This document shows, piece by piece, positions 11,389 to 22,900 of a stretch of DNA of 64,000 bases. The stretch covers positions 248,001 through 312,000 of the forward strand of contig JANBPK010000807.1 of the NCBI GenBank assembly GCA_027579435.1, written 5' to 3'. The notes beneath the pieces are model-generated. The model saw nothing but the letters and a program-made list of their open reading frames with translations. It was not told the DNA's origin and ran no database searches. This DNA comes from Candolleomyces eurysporus (taxonomy: Eukaryota > Basidiomycota > Agaricomycetes > Agaricales > Psathyrellaceae). Made by a program: the position numbers and the translations under genes. Position 1 is the first letter of the stretch, and each line of letters begins with the position of its first letter.

Positions 11389-14300
11389 GGGCTGGAGAGA
11401 GGAAAAGACAAGACGTCTTCGACCACGAACATATTTATGTATGGTGGAGGAGAAGTAATTGTTTATGGCGCTTGTCGTGTATTAGACTCTTTCATAATTT
11501 ATAGAGGCTTTGATAAGGATGCGACGATGAGATGGTGTGAGAAGTGGAATGGAGGTTCGAGAAAAGGACGAGCGCGGCGTACTGGTGAATCGTTGACCTC
11601 GACTAATATCTCCCCCTTCGAGCCCGATACCCCCGCATACGACCATAGAGGAGCGGATTGTTTCGACCGAGGTTGCATATTGCGATAAGCTTGCGTTCGT
11701 GTGGCGTGGTACCCAGCGAGAGTGGGTATGGATGTTGTTAGTTGAGATCGTCTTGATAGAGCTGAAGGCAAAGGTGAAGAAAGTGGAGACGAAGAAACTC
11801 GACAATAGGGCTCTGATAAGGTGCGGGGACAAAAGATATCAGACAAACCTGCGGGAGTATATATGTATACAAACTCGGTGCGCGAAAGATAACAAGACTC
11901 TTGTATGTAATGATGCCAGGAGACTTGGGCGGGGATGGATGGATGCACAGGCAGAAGCACATGGTAACGTATGTAAAGGCTAAAACCCTATCGTTTATCA
12001 TGAACGAGATGATACGAGAATGACGCACCTAATTTAAAGGCCCATGGTCCGGTCGATTATGGACGATGATAGGGCCTGCTAACAGTCAAGTTGTACGTGG
12101 TATAGGGAAATCGGATACATATTGAGACGTTTGACAGCTATTCTTGTCTACTATCTTGTAAACGTGTATCTGCTATCTACTTATCTATCATCTCTTCTAC
12201 ACCCTTACATACTCGAAAGACGACCAAGAAGACCTCAATTGTAGCAGTGGCGTCGTAAAGGCGCTCGGCTTGTAGAACTGACACAACATTTGTTCTTGTC
12301 AGTCAATATACGGAGACTAGATATGAACGATTTACGGTATCGAGAGCCAAAGTAACGTATCGCCGCACGACTGCCGTGCGTTCAATGAAGATAAGGAGAA
12401 GAAGCGTGGGAGGACTTGAGGAAGGTGTGGCAGAGTCACCGGCGCACTTATCACTTGTGAGGCTCGGCTCGGGGCATGGTGCGCGCTGCTTCGAGAAGCC
12501 CGAATGAGAGAGATAGGTGGTATTATTACTTTCGATCGGTTAAACTGGCATTAGAGACCGGCTTGCCACGTTAATTTAAAGTGCGTTTTGTCTTTATCTG
12601 TTTCGTTGTGCCCAGTTGTGTGCGTTCGAGAGATGATATCAGCGCGTGGTCCATCGGGATCAGCTCTCGGTGCCTGGGCATTCGAGGAGTTGAGTACGAG
12701 ACGGAGAAAATGTGTGTCCTGGATTCCAATTGACGCGAAAGCCGAGCAGAGGTGGCGCCGTTCGGTCTTGACTTCCCAAGTTCTTCTTCCTTACGCGGAG
12801 AACGTAATGCCGCACGCGAGGCCGACTGCCCAGAACCAGATAAGGCAGCCTAGAAGGGTGAGTGCTTCGCATTACACAATGCCGACAAGCTATTCTGAGC
12901 TCTCCAGGTATGTAAAGTCTGGCGTCCGACGTTGACTGGAAGTGTCGACCGTCGATCATCGAGGATCACGGACCGTGCAGATTGGAGAAAAGGTGTCGAC
13001 CCCGGAACGATAAAGATAGGCCTTACGGGAGAGCGACTTGATTCTGCCATACCCCGCAGTTTGATGGAGGCGTGACGAGAGGCCATGGTGCCAAGTTGCT
13101 AAGTATAACAGGGTCCAACTAGGGGGGACCAGAGGCAGATAAGGACTTTCGAGCTGACGGTGATTCGTGTAGATGTTTATTGGAATTTTCTGGGGTTTAA
13201 ACGGCCTCGATCGGAGGATTTCCAAGTCCTTGGAGAATAGAGGATACGCTCACCTTAATTGTACAATCAGGCCCAGGGTGTGGTGCCTTTCAGATATCGT
13301 CATAGTATCTGTGTCCGTGTTCTGAACAGGATTGTCAGTGCGGCGTCCTACTTCCACCAGCTCCAAGGGGTCTTACTGCTTAAATGGCTCAACTTCTGAC
13401 GTCTGGTAATCCATCGGTGACGAAGGTTGATTGTCATTGACAAGGAAAAGAGGTGTGCTTGCGTCTGTGGCAAAAAAANGACCCATCGCGTCGAGTTCAG
13501 GTTCATTCGGTGAACAGAAAGAAGTTGGACCTTTTGTCCGTTTCATTCTTGGAGCACACTACCGTTTTTCGTGTCCAAGTTGCAGCGGGAGTATAACGTT
13601 GTGGATGAAGATCATTTCTCGATTAGGCATCCGCGAAGCTCACCTCACCAATGCGCGTCACGCGGATCGGTTCGCGTGGGCTTGTGTTGCAAAAGGCGCG
13701 TCAAACTTTGAGACCAGCTGTTTGTGTCAAGTTTGTGTGTATGGGGAGAAAGGGGAGGATTTGGTGAGCGGGAGAAGCAGGATAACGAAACCTGTGATCT
13801 GCGAATCGGAGGATGCTGCTGGTACAAAGCAACATCCGTTGCTGAGACCAGAGGGAGGTAGAGTGGGTCCAACGGGTTCGCGGCTAAGCCACAACTCTGG
13901 GTATGCATGTGAACAGAAGAGGACGTACGCTGCATTCTTCCAAAGACTCATCGTAACATGTGGATATCGTGGGTTTGTTTATTAGAGAGTGCCTCAGAGA
14001 CGGCAATACTCGAGTCATGGGCGTTAAACGCCGGATACATATGTACCAGTGTGCGGAAGATGTGTAGGATGCACTGTCAGACAGACTCGGTGTCATCTGA
14101 GAGTCGCATGGAAACAGTATTAATGCCGTGCTCGATATATCGAGTCGTTTGATGACCTGGTTGTGAATCGTGGATTCTGGGGTGGTCGATTTTGAAAACG
14201 AGATGTGACGGGTGCGAGGGTGGCGGGTGCTTGTTGAAAAGAGGGCTGAGAAGAGTGATTTATGCTGCTGACAGTGACAGGGAAGATTTCCCGCTACGAG

Positions 14301-14916
14301 TATGTACATGGGGTACCTGGGGACCGAGATGTCTGCATGAGCTGGGAGCTCAGTGGACAGAAAACACACTAGAGAGGGCTGGGCGCTGGGTGCACGGCAG
14401 AATGGGGTATGGGCCCTCCCAGGAATCTGGCACAGAGACAAGGGAAATCAGACAAATGTTGGCGCCAGGATTGGTTCTCGGGACGGGAACGCTGCGGAAA
14501 CGGGGTGTCGGGGCCCTCTTTCCGAAAGCACGCTAGCACAGACAGGGGTTACGGCGGGAGTGGCACCGTCGTCGGAGTATGTTTTGAAGAGGGAGGCCGG
14601 GGCAATGCCGGCCGAGCGCTTCGGACGCGACCGGACAGCAGATGGGAGATTGATGGGAACAGCGGTGGCGGACACCGGAAAAGAAATGAACAGATCGGCG
14701 ATCGAATCTCGATCATCAGATGCCGGATTAGGCAGGGCGGTTTGGGGCCTAAAATCGTGGGAAGGTGCCTTGACTGGTGCCGGAAATCGCCCTATGCGGA
14801 CCGACTTGGTGCAATGAGAGGGAGAGGAAAGAGCTCTGGATACTGGCCGCTTTTTTCTCCATCCATCACCGCCATTTACCACCCCTCCTCGTCGTCGCCT
14901 GCCCCATCGTCGACGC
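11389..14916. other. 3.5-kb region without a convincing gene, upstream of the GATA factor
   Basis: No frame on either strand shows a recognisable domain, consistent splicing or a plausible composition. The longest (13431-13985 plus, which contains an N at 13479; 13884-14441 minus; 14448-15143 minus) look like chance frames. The region probably holds the SPP 3' end, then a long promoter and leader of the GATA factor. It contains a cluster of GATAAG motifs, listed separately. An unrecognised non-coding RNA is possible but not shown. Confidence 0.5.
11512..13143. promoter_or_regulatory. Cluster of eight GATAAG sites upstream of the GATA factor gene
   Basis: GATAAG occurs on the plus strand at 11512, 11684, 11815, 12390, 12839 and 13138, and as CTTATC at 12180 and 12447. 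That is eight in 1.63 kb, against roughly one expected by chance for equal base composition. AreA/Nit2-type factors bind HGATAR, and fungal GATA factor genes are often regulated by GATA factors. Binding here is inference. Confidence 0.45.
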
Positions 14917-17900
14917 ATGGAACAGGCCCTCGCCGTCGACTGGCATTCCCAAGACATGCTCCAGAACAACCCCTCAGGCCTGGGGAGCCCGGTGGGCTGC
15001 GACGAGAGCACCATGTCCCCAGCAGATTGGGACAACATCTTTGCCAACCCCCTCAATCCCTCCATGTTCGCCGTCCTCGCCGCCAACGGTATTCTGGGCC
15101 CCCCGACTCCCAGTCCCGCACCAGCGCAGCTGTCTGTGCCCACGGTGGCGCCCTCCTACGATGCATACCCAACCGCCACTATGCCCAAGTCTAGGGTGCA
15201 CCAGCAGCCCCAGCCTGTGATGAGGAGCGATCGGCCAGCCTTGGGCCTGCCCCCCTCCCTCTGGATGACCAGCACCGCGCCGGCCCCTTCATACAATGTA
15301 TATCCTACACCCGCCATGCCAAGCGCTTCCCCAACATCGTCTATTCTCATCCCCCAGTCCTCACGCGCTCAGAAATTGCCCCATTCCCCCACATCTCCGT
15401 CAGCATCTCTCGCATCAAATACCAATTCTTTGCACTCTCATCGTTCCGGGGGATCGGGTAGTGGTGCAACCTCCGCCAAGGGTGGAGGAAGCAGCGTAGG
15501 GACGGGATTATTTACAGACTTGTTCTCGGACGAGGTGTTTTCAATGGCGGGGTCTACAGCCACGGGGCTTACATCGCTTCACCCCGATCAGCGTCAACTT
15601 CGAGAAGCAGCGTCTCCTCTGTCCGGCCTCTCATCTCCACAAATCCCCCCCCTTCTCGCCCCAGCTGCTCCAATCACCTATTCTCAACGGCCAGTCGGAT
15701 GGCTCCAGCGAATCTGGAGATGTAGACGTCGACCAGCTGGCGAAGGACGACCCCCTGGCTACGCAGGTGTGGAAAATGTACGCCAAGACCAAGGCGGGCT
15801 TGCCGCATCAGCAGCGAATGGAGAATATTACATGGCGGATGATGGCGATGGCTTTGAAGAAGAAGGAGCGAGAAGAAAAGGGGAAAGGGAGGGCAGAGAA
15901 AGACAAGACCGAACGCAAAGGCAAGGAGACGGAAGGAGGCAAGGAGGTCAAGGACGAAGAGCGGGATGCTTTGCGTGCGACTCCGTCTGAGGACAAGCAG
16001 GCGCAGCCAGAACTCCTTGGGGAGAGAGGCAGACGAATCGACAAAGGAAACCCGCGGGTCCGTGTCGTTGGCTTTGACGGGACCAACCTGGACGGCGGCG
16101 AAGCGCTAGAGTGAGTGGATTTCCCGATTGTCGCGTTCAACATGGATCATTTTACTGACGGTGACTATTTACCCTTTATATCTCATTTACTCTACTTCCA
16201 CCCTCTTTTGTGGAATCACATCATTGTGCTACGCGTTTGCGAACGTTTGTTTGGGACCCTGCGATCATTGCCTTCGCGGCTTTGCGCCATTTCACGTTGG
16301 CCTTGCGTGTAACCTTTTTTGGATCTGATTTTTTTAATCCATCGTTTCGCTTACCCCTGCCCACGAATTCAACCATTTACTTACCTCTTGGGTCGTTCTC
16401 CTCATCATGATCGCCACATCCCCTTGCCCTTCACAATCTTGGTTTGCTTTACTCACGCGTTTGACTGTACCTCCTTCAACCTGCAAATAGTGTGGTGCCT
16501 ATGGACTGGCGCGCCATGTCCCGCTCCCGCTCACGTATCAGCATGGACTGGCGACCCACCTCTCGCTCCCNGCTCCCNGCCCTCCCGAGTCTACCTCCGG
16601 CTTTGACCAAAGCATGCCCGACATCTACTCCAGCAACAGTCTTGGCCCTGGCGGTTTCAGCGGCGTCGGCTACGTCGGTGCTGGTGCGTATGGATCAGGA
16701 GGCTTCGGTGGGATGGGCATGGGCGGGTTCCCTGCGAGTGCACCGAACCCGAGTACTGTCTTCGATGACCTTGACGCCGTACACCATGGACCAAGCCAAG
16801 GGCAGATAGGACTAGGCAGGATGGGCCTTCCTATTGGCATGGGTCGAAGGAGTCCCGCTGGAAGCTACCAAATGCAGCAACACCAGCAACAGCAGTTCGC
16901 CAACATGTCGCAATACCACCAGGGCGGCGAATTGGGTGTCCTCTATGAAGGCGCTTATGACGTTGACGAACCTGGGAGCGGGAGTGTGTTTGAGAACGCG
17001 GATTCTCGTTACGCCGGCATGCGTGCTGGGTATGATGATGAGGGTTACGGCGCTACGAGCATGCCCCCCNGGTGGAGCCTATTCCAGAACCAGTCAAAGT
17101 CAAGAAGGGTTCTCACGTCATGTCAGGAAAACAAGCTTCGACCATACCGTGGCGCGTGCCGCGATGCGGAGACAAAACTCGTCTGGCCCGTCCTCCACCA
17201 CGAACTGGTCAGGAACCAAACGTCCGGCTGAAGGATCCTTGGTGTACGAAAGCATGATGAGGGGCGACCCGGTGTCCGCTACAACCTCTGCTACTGCCAC
17301 ATCGAACGACACCAAGAGTCCGGTGGATAGGCTAGACAGCACAAGTCCCTTCCCCAGTTCCGCCTTCAACTTTTCGTACGCTCCTTACGAAGGTATCTTC
17401 GAACTACCCTCCGCATCGGCACGACAGGAGACCGCACGCGCGCAAACCCAACAGCAGCAACAACAGACAGCGACAAGACAAAACAGCGGAAGTGCCTCCT
17501 CCCCATCGTTATACAGCGATGCCAGCTCGCCTGCCAACTCTTCCAGCGTCGGATCGGGAGGAAGCGGTGGGACCGCAACTGGAACTACGGGCAGTGGATT
17601 GAGTGCTGCTGCAGTTGCCGCAGGCGCGGTTATGGCAGAGGGTTACGCCAGTTTGGATGCCGCTGGAAGTATGGCGTCTGGAGAGGAATCGTTGGATCTG
17701 GGGAGGTTGATCGGATTCATGTATCCTGGAAGTGGGTCTGCCTCAGGGGGTGGCGGTGCACATAATCCTCAGACTGTGGACCCGCAGCTTTTGCGGTCAC
17801 CGCTGGATGGACCTTCTGGTGGATCTGCATATGATCCATATGGTGGAGAGTATGATTATCCCGAGTACGAGAATGGTGGAGGACAGTATGGGAGTGTGTA

Positions 17901-18851
17901 TCATAGGCAGAGTCCGGATATAAGTGATGGAGGGTGGCAGCAGGGTGTTGAGGCTAGTCCAGACCCATACGGTGCGAGCAGTAGTAGCGGGAGTGTGAGC
18001 ACGCCTCCAGAGGCGGAGAGTGGCTCTAGTGCGAGTCAAGGACCGCGGGGAGGACGAGGTGGCAGGGGGATGAGCGGTCTGACCATGGCGTTGCAAGGCC
18101 CGAGCAAGTTCTCGCAGGGTGGTGCAGATCTGCAGAGGAGAAAGAGCATGCCTGCGAATGCCGGTGGCTTGTCTTCCAGTCTTTCACAGCAGCAGCAACG
18201 ATCGGACGCGCGAAGTTCCCCAACTACGCCAGAGTTGAAGGGCAAGGGACCGGAAGAGGGTGGTAGCGGTGGTGGGGATGCTCCTCCACCAACTGTTTGC
18301 ACGAACTGCCAGACGACCAACACCCCACTTTGGAGAAGGGATCCCGAGGGTCAGCCACTATGTAATGCGTGTGGATTGTTCTATGTGAGTTTCCCTTTGC
18401 TTCCTCCAGTTTCTTTGGCTCATTTCTTTGTAGAAATTGCATGGCGTCGTGAGGCCGCTTTCGTTGAAAACCGATGTTATCAAGAAGAGGTGCGTATCTG
18501 CGAGTGGTCTTACACAAGGATGGATGTCTTATGTGTGCGCTTAGGAACCGAGCATCTGGTGCACCTAGCGCAGGCTCGAGGAAAGGAAATAATTTACCTA
18601 AACTTGCTTCGTATACAACTCGACCGAGATCACAATCTAACGCGGGAGGTAGTTCAACACTTTCCCGCCCGACGCCCGCTTCTGCCTCTGCCTCTCAGAC
18701 CAACGCTGCTGCAAGTAGCAGCAGAAGTGGTAACAATAGTGGAAGATCTGCGGCTCCTCCCTCTACCGTCGCTGTTGCCGGGGGTACGCTGTCGATGAAG
18801 CGGCAACGGAGAACGTCAAGTAGCGTGCATCTGGTCGGGGGTGAACAATGA
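14917..18851 (+). CDS. AreA/Nit2-like GATA transcription factor (DUF1752 + GATA zinc finger)
   Basis: This is a probable nuclear regulator of nitrogen-source genes. The start is ATG 14917 ([15 protein letters not shown]). An N-terminal DUF1752 region reads [20 protein letters not shown] then ITWRMMAM (from 15767), as in AreA/Nit2. Long Ser/Gly/Gln-rich stretches follow. The finger is CTNC-X17-CNAC (18298-18375 region) with [19 protein letters not shown], then [20 protein letters not shown], and the C-terminus is [11 protein letters not shown]. Exons are 14917-16110, 16491-18384, 18434-18489 and 18545-18851. The frame is broken at a run of eight C (15645-15652), where seven would keep it open into DUF1752, and at Ns 16571, 16578 and 17070, where dropping the Ns reconnects the frames exactly. 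I read these as consensus errors. DUF1752 plus the X17 finger separate it from blue-light (WC) or siderophore (SreA) GATA proteins. Confidence 0.92.
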
Positions 18852-19981
18852 ACACTTGATGTGGAATAGATCGACCGGGAGGCGTCGTCGCTTACTATCT
18901 AGTGGTGCTTCTCTTGCTTGGTTGTTTTTACCTGTTACTTATGCTTATCTGCTGGTGTGCTTGTATGTTTAGCTGCCCTTTCTTCATCTTTATTCTCTTT
19001 TATCTTTCTCTGTGGAATATGTGCTACCGCTGACGTACAACCAATCCCACCTTCCCTTCGCCTCTGCTCATGTACCCTTGTAACTCACCTCCGCCCCCTG
19101 TACGCGACGATGAAATTCTTCACTTATTACGACCTTGTATTATGACTTGGACGGTTGGTATATGTATGGTTTGTAAACCACCGCTGGCTCCCTATAGCTC
19201 TACTGTCACCGAGTCATGCATTACTATGTACATACTATCTGGATAGGATTCACTTAACTATTGTAAGTATTTGTGTCTGTACGCTCCGTGTGGCTCCTCC
19301 GAAGAAAGAACCCGTTTCACTGGATTGACGTTCGCGCGCCCATATGGAACGCCCTGAAAGTGTGCTTCAAATTCAGGGCTCCTTCGCTAAAATACTGCCG
19401 TTAACTAAACTATATTCAGCAAGGTCTGGAAGATCTTTGGGAGATTTTGAATTGATTTCGTATTTAGCGCCATTTTGAGGAATATATTGGCCTAGAAGCG
19501 TGAGAGAATGATCGCGTGGGGCGACTTTTGGGCGTGCTGTCCCGCTCAAGTCAAATCCCGTTTGTGAGGGCGCTCGCCCCTGTCACTTTGACGTTTCGCT
19601 TGATCTCCTCCTTCAACAGTCTATTTCGTCGAGGGCGTTTGTAGACCTGTCGAGCTCCGTGTCTCGTCTTTCTCTACCTCCGGAGTGTTTGGAGAGCCCA
19701 CAGGTATGCAATTTCGCTTTTTTNCGCAGCCGAAGACGCCCACGAACATCCCTTGACGCTTTCAGAAAATTCTCGGCACTTGGACGACGAAGTAGGGGTT
19801 GGATCGTGGATTATACCAACCTCGAGAGCTTTGAAGCGTGCTGAGCAGCACAGCTCTTGGGGAGATATCAATACCGACCAAGCGGGCACCACCCGCTTCA
19901 TCATTCGCATCGTCGCTCGCTTACCAGCAGTCGTTCAGCGACAACGACCGCCACAGTGTAACGACAACATACCCAAGCACG
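18852..19981. other. Intergenic, GATA factor 3' end / Sec7-PH promoter
   Basis: About 1.1 kb with pyrimidine-rich stretches and an N at 19724. No convincing gene. The Sec7-PH frame is open a little upstream of the chosen ATG, so its 5' end may lie in this region. Confidence 0.4.
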
Positions 19982-22900
19982 ATGCCACTCCAACCAAACC
20001 GCAGGCAGCCTCAACAGCCCTCATATTATCAAGGACCTTCGTCTTCAACGTCTTATGGGTCCAGCAGCAGCAGTAGCAGCAACAACTACAACAATTACAA
20101 CAACACATCGAAACCCCAGCATTTACGCCCGGGAGCCGACCACTTACGACCTGTGAGCAATGGCAGTACCTCGAGCAAAGATAGGCTGCAACGGCGTGTG
20201 TCGCGCACGGATATGGATTTCGAGCAGGCGTTGATGAACGATGGGACGGTGCAGTTGCGAGAGGGGATCGATGTGAACCAGCTCGGTATCTTCGATATGA
20301 GCATGGACAGTAACACCAGCTTTAGTACCCCATTGACTTCGCCGGTAACCACGCCTGCAGGGAACAAGAGCTATGGAAATGGGACGGTTAAACCTTCGAA
20401 TGGGAGGAAGGGGGTCTTGGCGACACCGACTATCGTACCACCTACACCGCAATCCAACAGCACATCGCATAGCGTGGGGAATGGAGGGAAGGTGTTGGGT
20501 GCGAGCTCTCCAAGCTCGTCCTCCCAGGAGTTGTTCTATGATGCAGAAGATGGGCCTAGTGGGTTGACACCGACCAGTTCTGGCAACGGGAGTGCGAATA
20601 ATTTGTCAACTTCAACCGCTACTCCCATGAACAACAGCCCCAGCATTCATGCCTCCAATAACCTCGCCTCCTCCAATGCCAACACGAACCGAAGATCACT
20701 CTATCGTTCGCCTGGGACATCGAGTAGTCCTGACCTAGCTACATTGCTGAGGAAGGCGAAGGAGAGGGGAGAGCCGGTGAATGTTGCCAAGTTGAAGAAG
20801 GAGTACCCGCATAGCAGCAAATTGAAGCAGGAGCCACCGCCATTGCCCGACAGGGAGTATAGACCTCGGTCATCGACGACGAGTGGACCTGCGTCTACAC
20901 CCTCTAGTCCGGCGGTCGCGAAAACGCTTGGAAGAAGCGATCAGCCGACGGGGACCATGGGGAACAAAAGTGGAAAGGAGTACGGGACTAAAGTACGTTT
21001 CTATTCATTAATGTATGGGCAACATTTATACTAACTTACGGCTTAGTCCAAATCTTCTGTTCGTAATTTCTTTGGCAAGATGCTCGGCCAGAATACAGCC
21101 AGGGAACGATCGGTATGCAGTCATTTCCATGCGTCAAAAGGCTAAAGTACTGATCGACCTTTCTTCGTTCCTATATTCCCCCGCCATTCATCTCCCTACT
21201 GCGAATATGTATGCTTGTCAATAAATACAGAAAACGGACGCGAGCACCAACAACTACCCAAGCTACTCGAATAGCGGACACGCGTCTGTCTTCGACGCGT
21301 TTCCTCCTCCAGTTCCGCCACTCCCCAACGAACACAGAAGTACCTCGACTTCGCCAATTGCCGACGTTTTCAGCACCTCGAATCGACCTCACCTTGATAC
21401 CAGCAAACCGCTTCCAACCATCGTGACGAGCATGGGTAACAGCCCCAGCCACCACGCACCGCATACGGATGATGGGGATGATAAATCCATGGTTTTTGTC
21501 GACAAAAGCTCTATACCTCCCCCTACCCCTTCGAAGTTACCCGAAACTCCAGTGAGCGCCGTCACACTAAAGAGGAGGAGTTTGAGTGTTGGACAAGCCG
21601 ACCTGAAGGTGCCCAGTGTCGCTGCATCGACTATGAGGGCGTTACCCAAGACACCCACTCGAGAGGAAGAAGAACCACAAAGGCGACCTGATACTGCTTC
21701 CACGGACGACTCGCTCCATGGATTCCTCAACGAGTTCAGAGGACAGCTCTCCCAGCTTGACCCCATTGCGTCCCAGAATCCCACGTTGGATCTGAGAGAC
21801 CCATCCACTCCGGCTCGGCAGATGGCATACCGCAAGCAAGTGCAGAAGGATCGGACTTCGCTTTCGTCCACCTACCAGGAATCGAGTTCCCCAGTCCTTG
21901 GATCTAATTCGGCAGCTTCCGGGACATCCATCTCGTCATCCTCTGCCAGCAAACCCTCCAGTCCCGAGATTCCAGACGTGTTCTCGAGTTCCGGTTCAAG
22001 CTCGCAGCCGTCAATGCAAAGCATTGTTATACCACCGCGATCCTCTTCACTTCAGTCCCCTCCATCCACTACTCAACTCCGATCGGCTTCGTCGCCGTTA
22101 GGATCGAATGCTGGTATGGCGTCACCGAGGTTGAGCAGCGGCAGCGGAAATGGTATGCCCAGCGCGTTCAATAATTGGAAATCAATGAAGTCCGGCGGTA
22201 TGCTGACGCCTGGAGGAGGGCGGGATCCGGGAGCGCGGTTGCGAGTTCTACACAGGTCTACAGCGAGTAGCTCGGAGCCTTCACTCGTGCCAGTGTTGGA
22301 TGATGTAAGACTGAGTAAGTGGCTTTCCTTTGCTTCAAGTTTTGGTTATTTTTTNGTGTGGGCGCCCCATTACCTGTAACACTCGTGTTACTCGGCGGCT
22401 TTAGCCAAGAGATGTGTGCGCCACGATCGAAGAGGTTCCAGAGGTTCTCTTCTTGCCTTGCGGCATGACCTGCTACACAATGATTATGCCTTTCAGTGGC
22501 AAGCCTATTGGCGCTCAATGTGTTCCATTCATCCTGTCGTCATATCTTCTCTTCTACCCTTCTCTTGCCCAAGCTTGACTCGTATCCTTTCCGTTTCTTT
22601 TCCCTTGACTTGCCCTTTCTGATCATCTATTACAGTTGCCTCTGCTCGTCGCACGTCACATCAAGACTTGACACTAAACACACATAACGACCCTACATCT
22701 CCCCGTTTTGGATTATCCTCGTTGTCACCCGGAGGAGGCGAAGATTCTGCCGATATGGAAACAAGGGGCCAGGAACTTGCATCAAGATGCCACAATGATA
22801 ATGACGATTTCTTACCCAAGGAGAAGATCGCAGAGTGGCTAGGAGGACTGTGAGTATTTCTTCCAAACTTTCAAAGATGTTTCAATCGATCTCGACATTG

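Noticed and set aside
13431..13985. A 184-codon frame in the large intergenic region
   Set aside because: Crosses an N, has no domain, splice pattern or plausible composition.
14448..15143. Minus-strand 231-codon frame
   Set aside because: Overlaps the start of the GATA factor coding exon in an opposite frame; a shadow of biased composition.
16834..18798. A separate 654-residue gene downstream of a DUF1752 gene
   Set aside because: It is the continuation of the GATA factor once the Ns are removed, and reading past 18384 runs through two introns.
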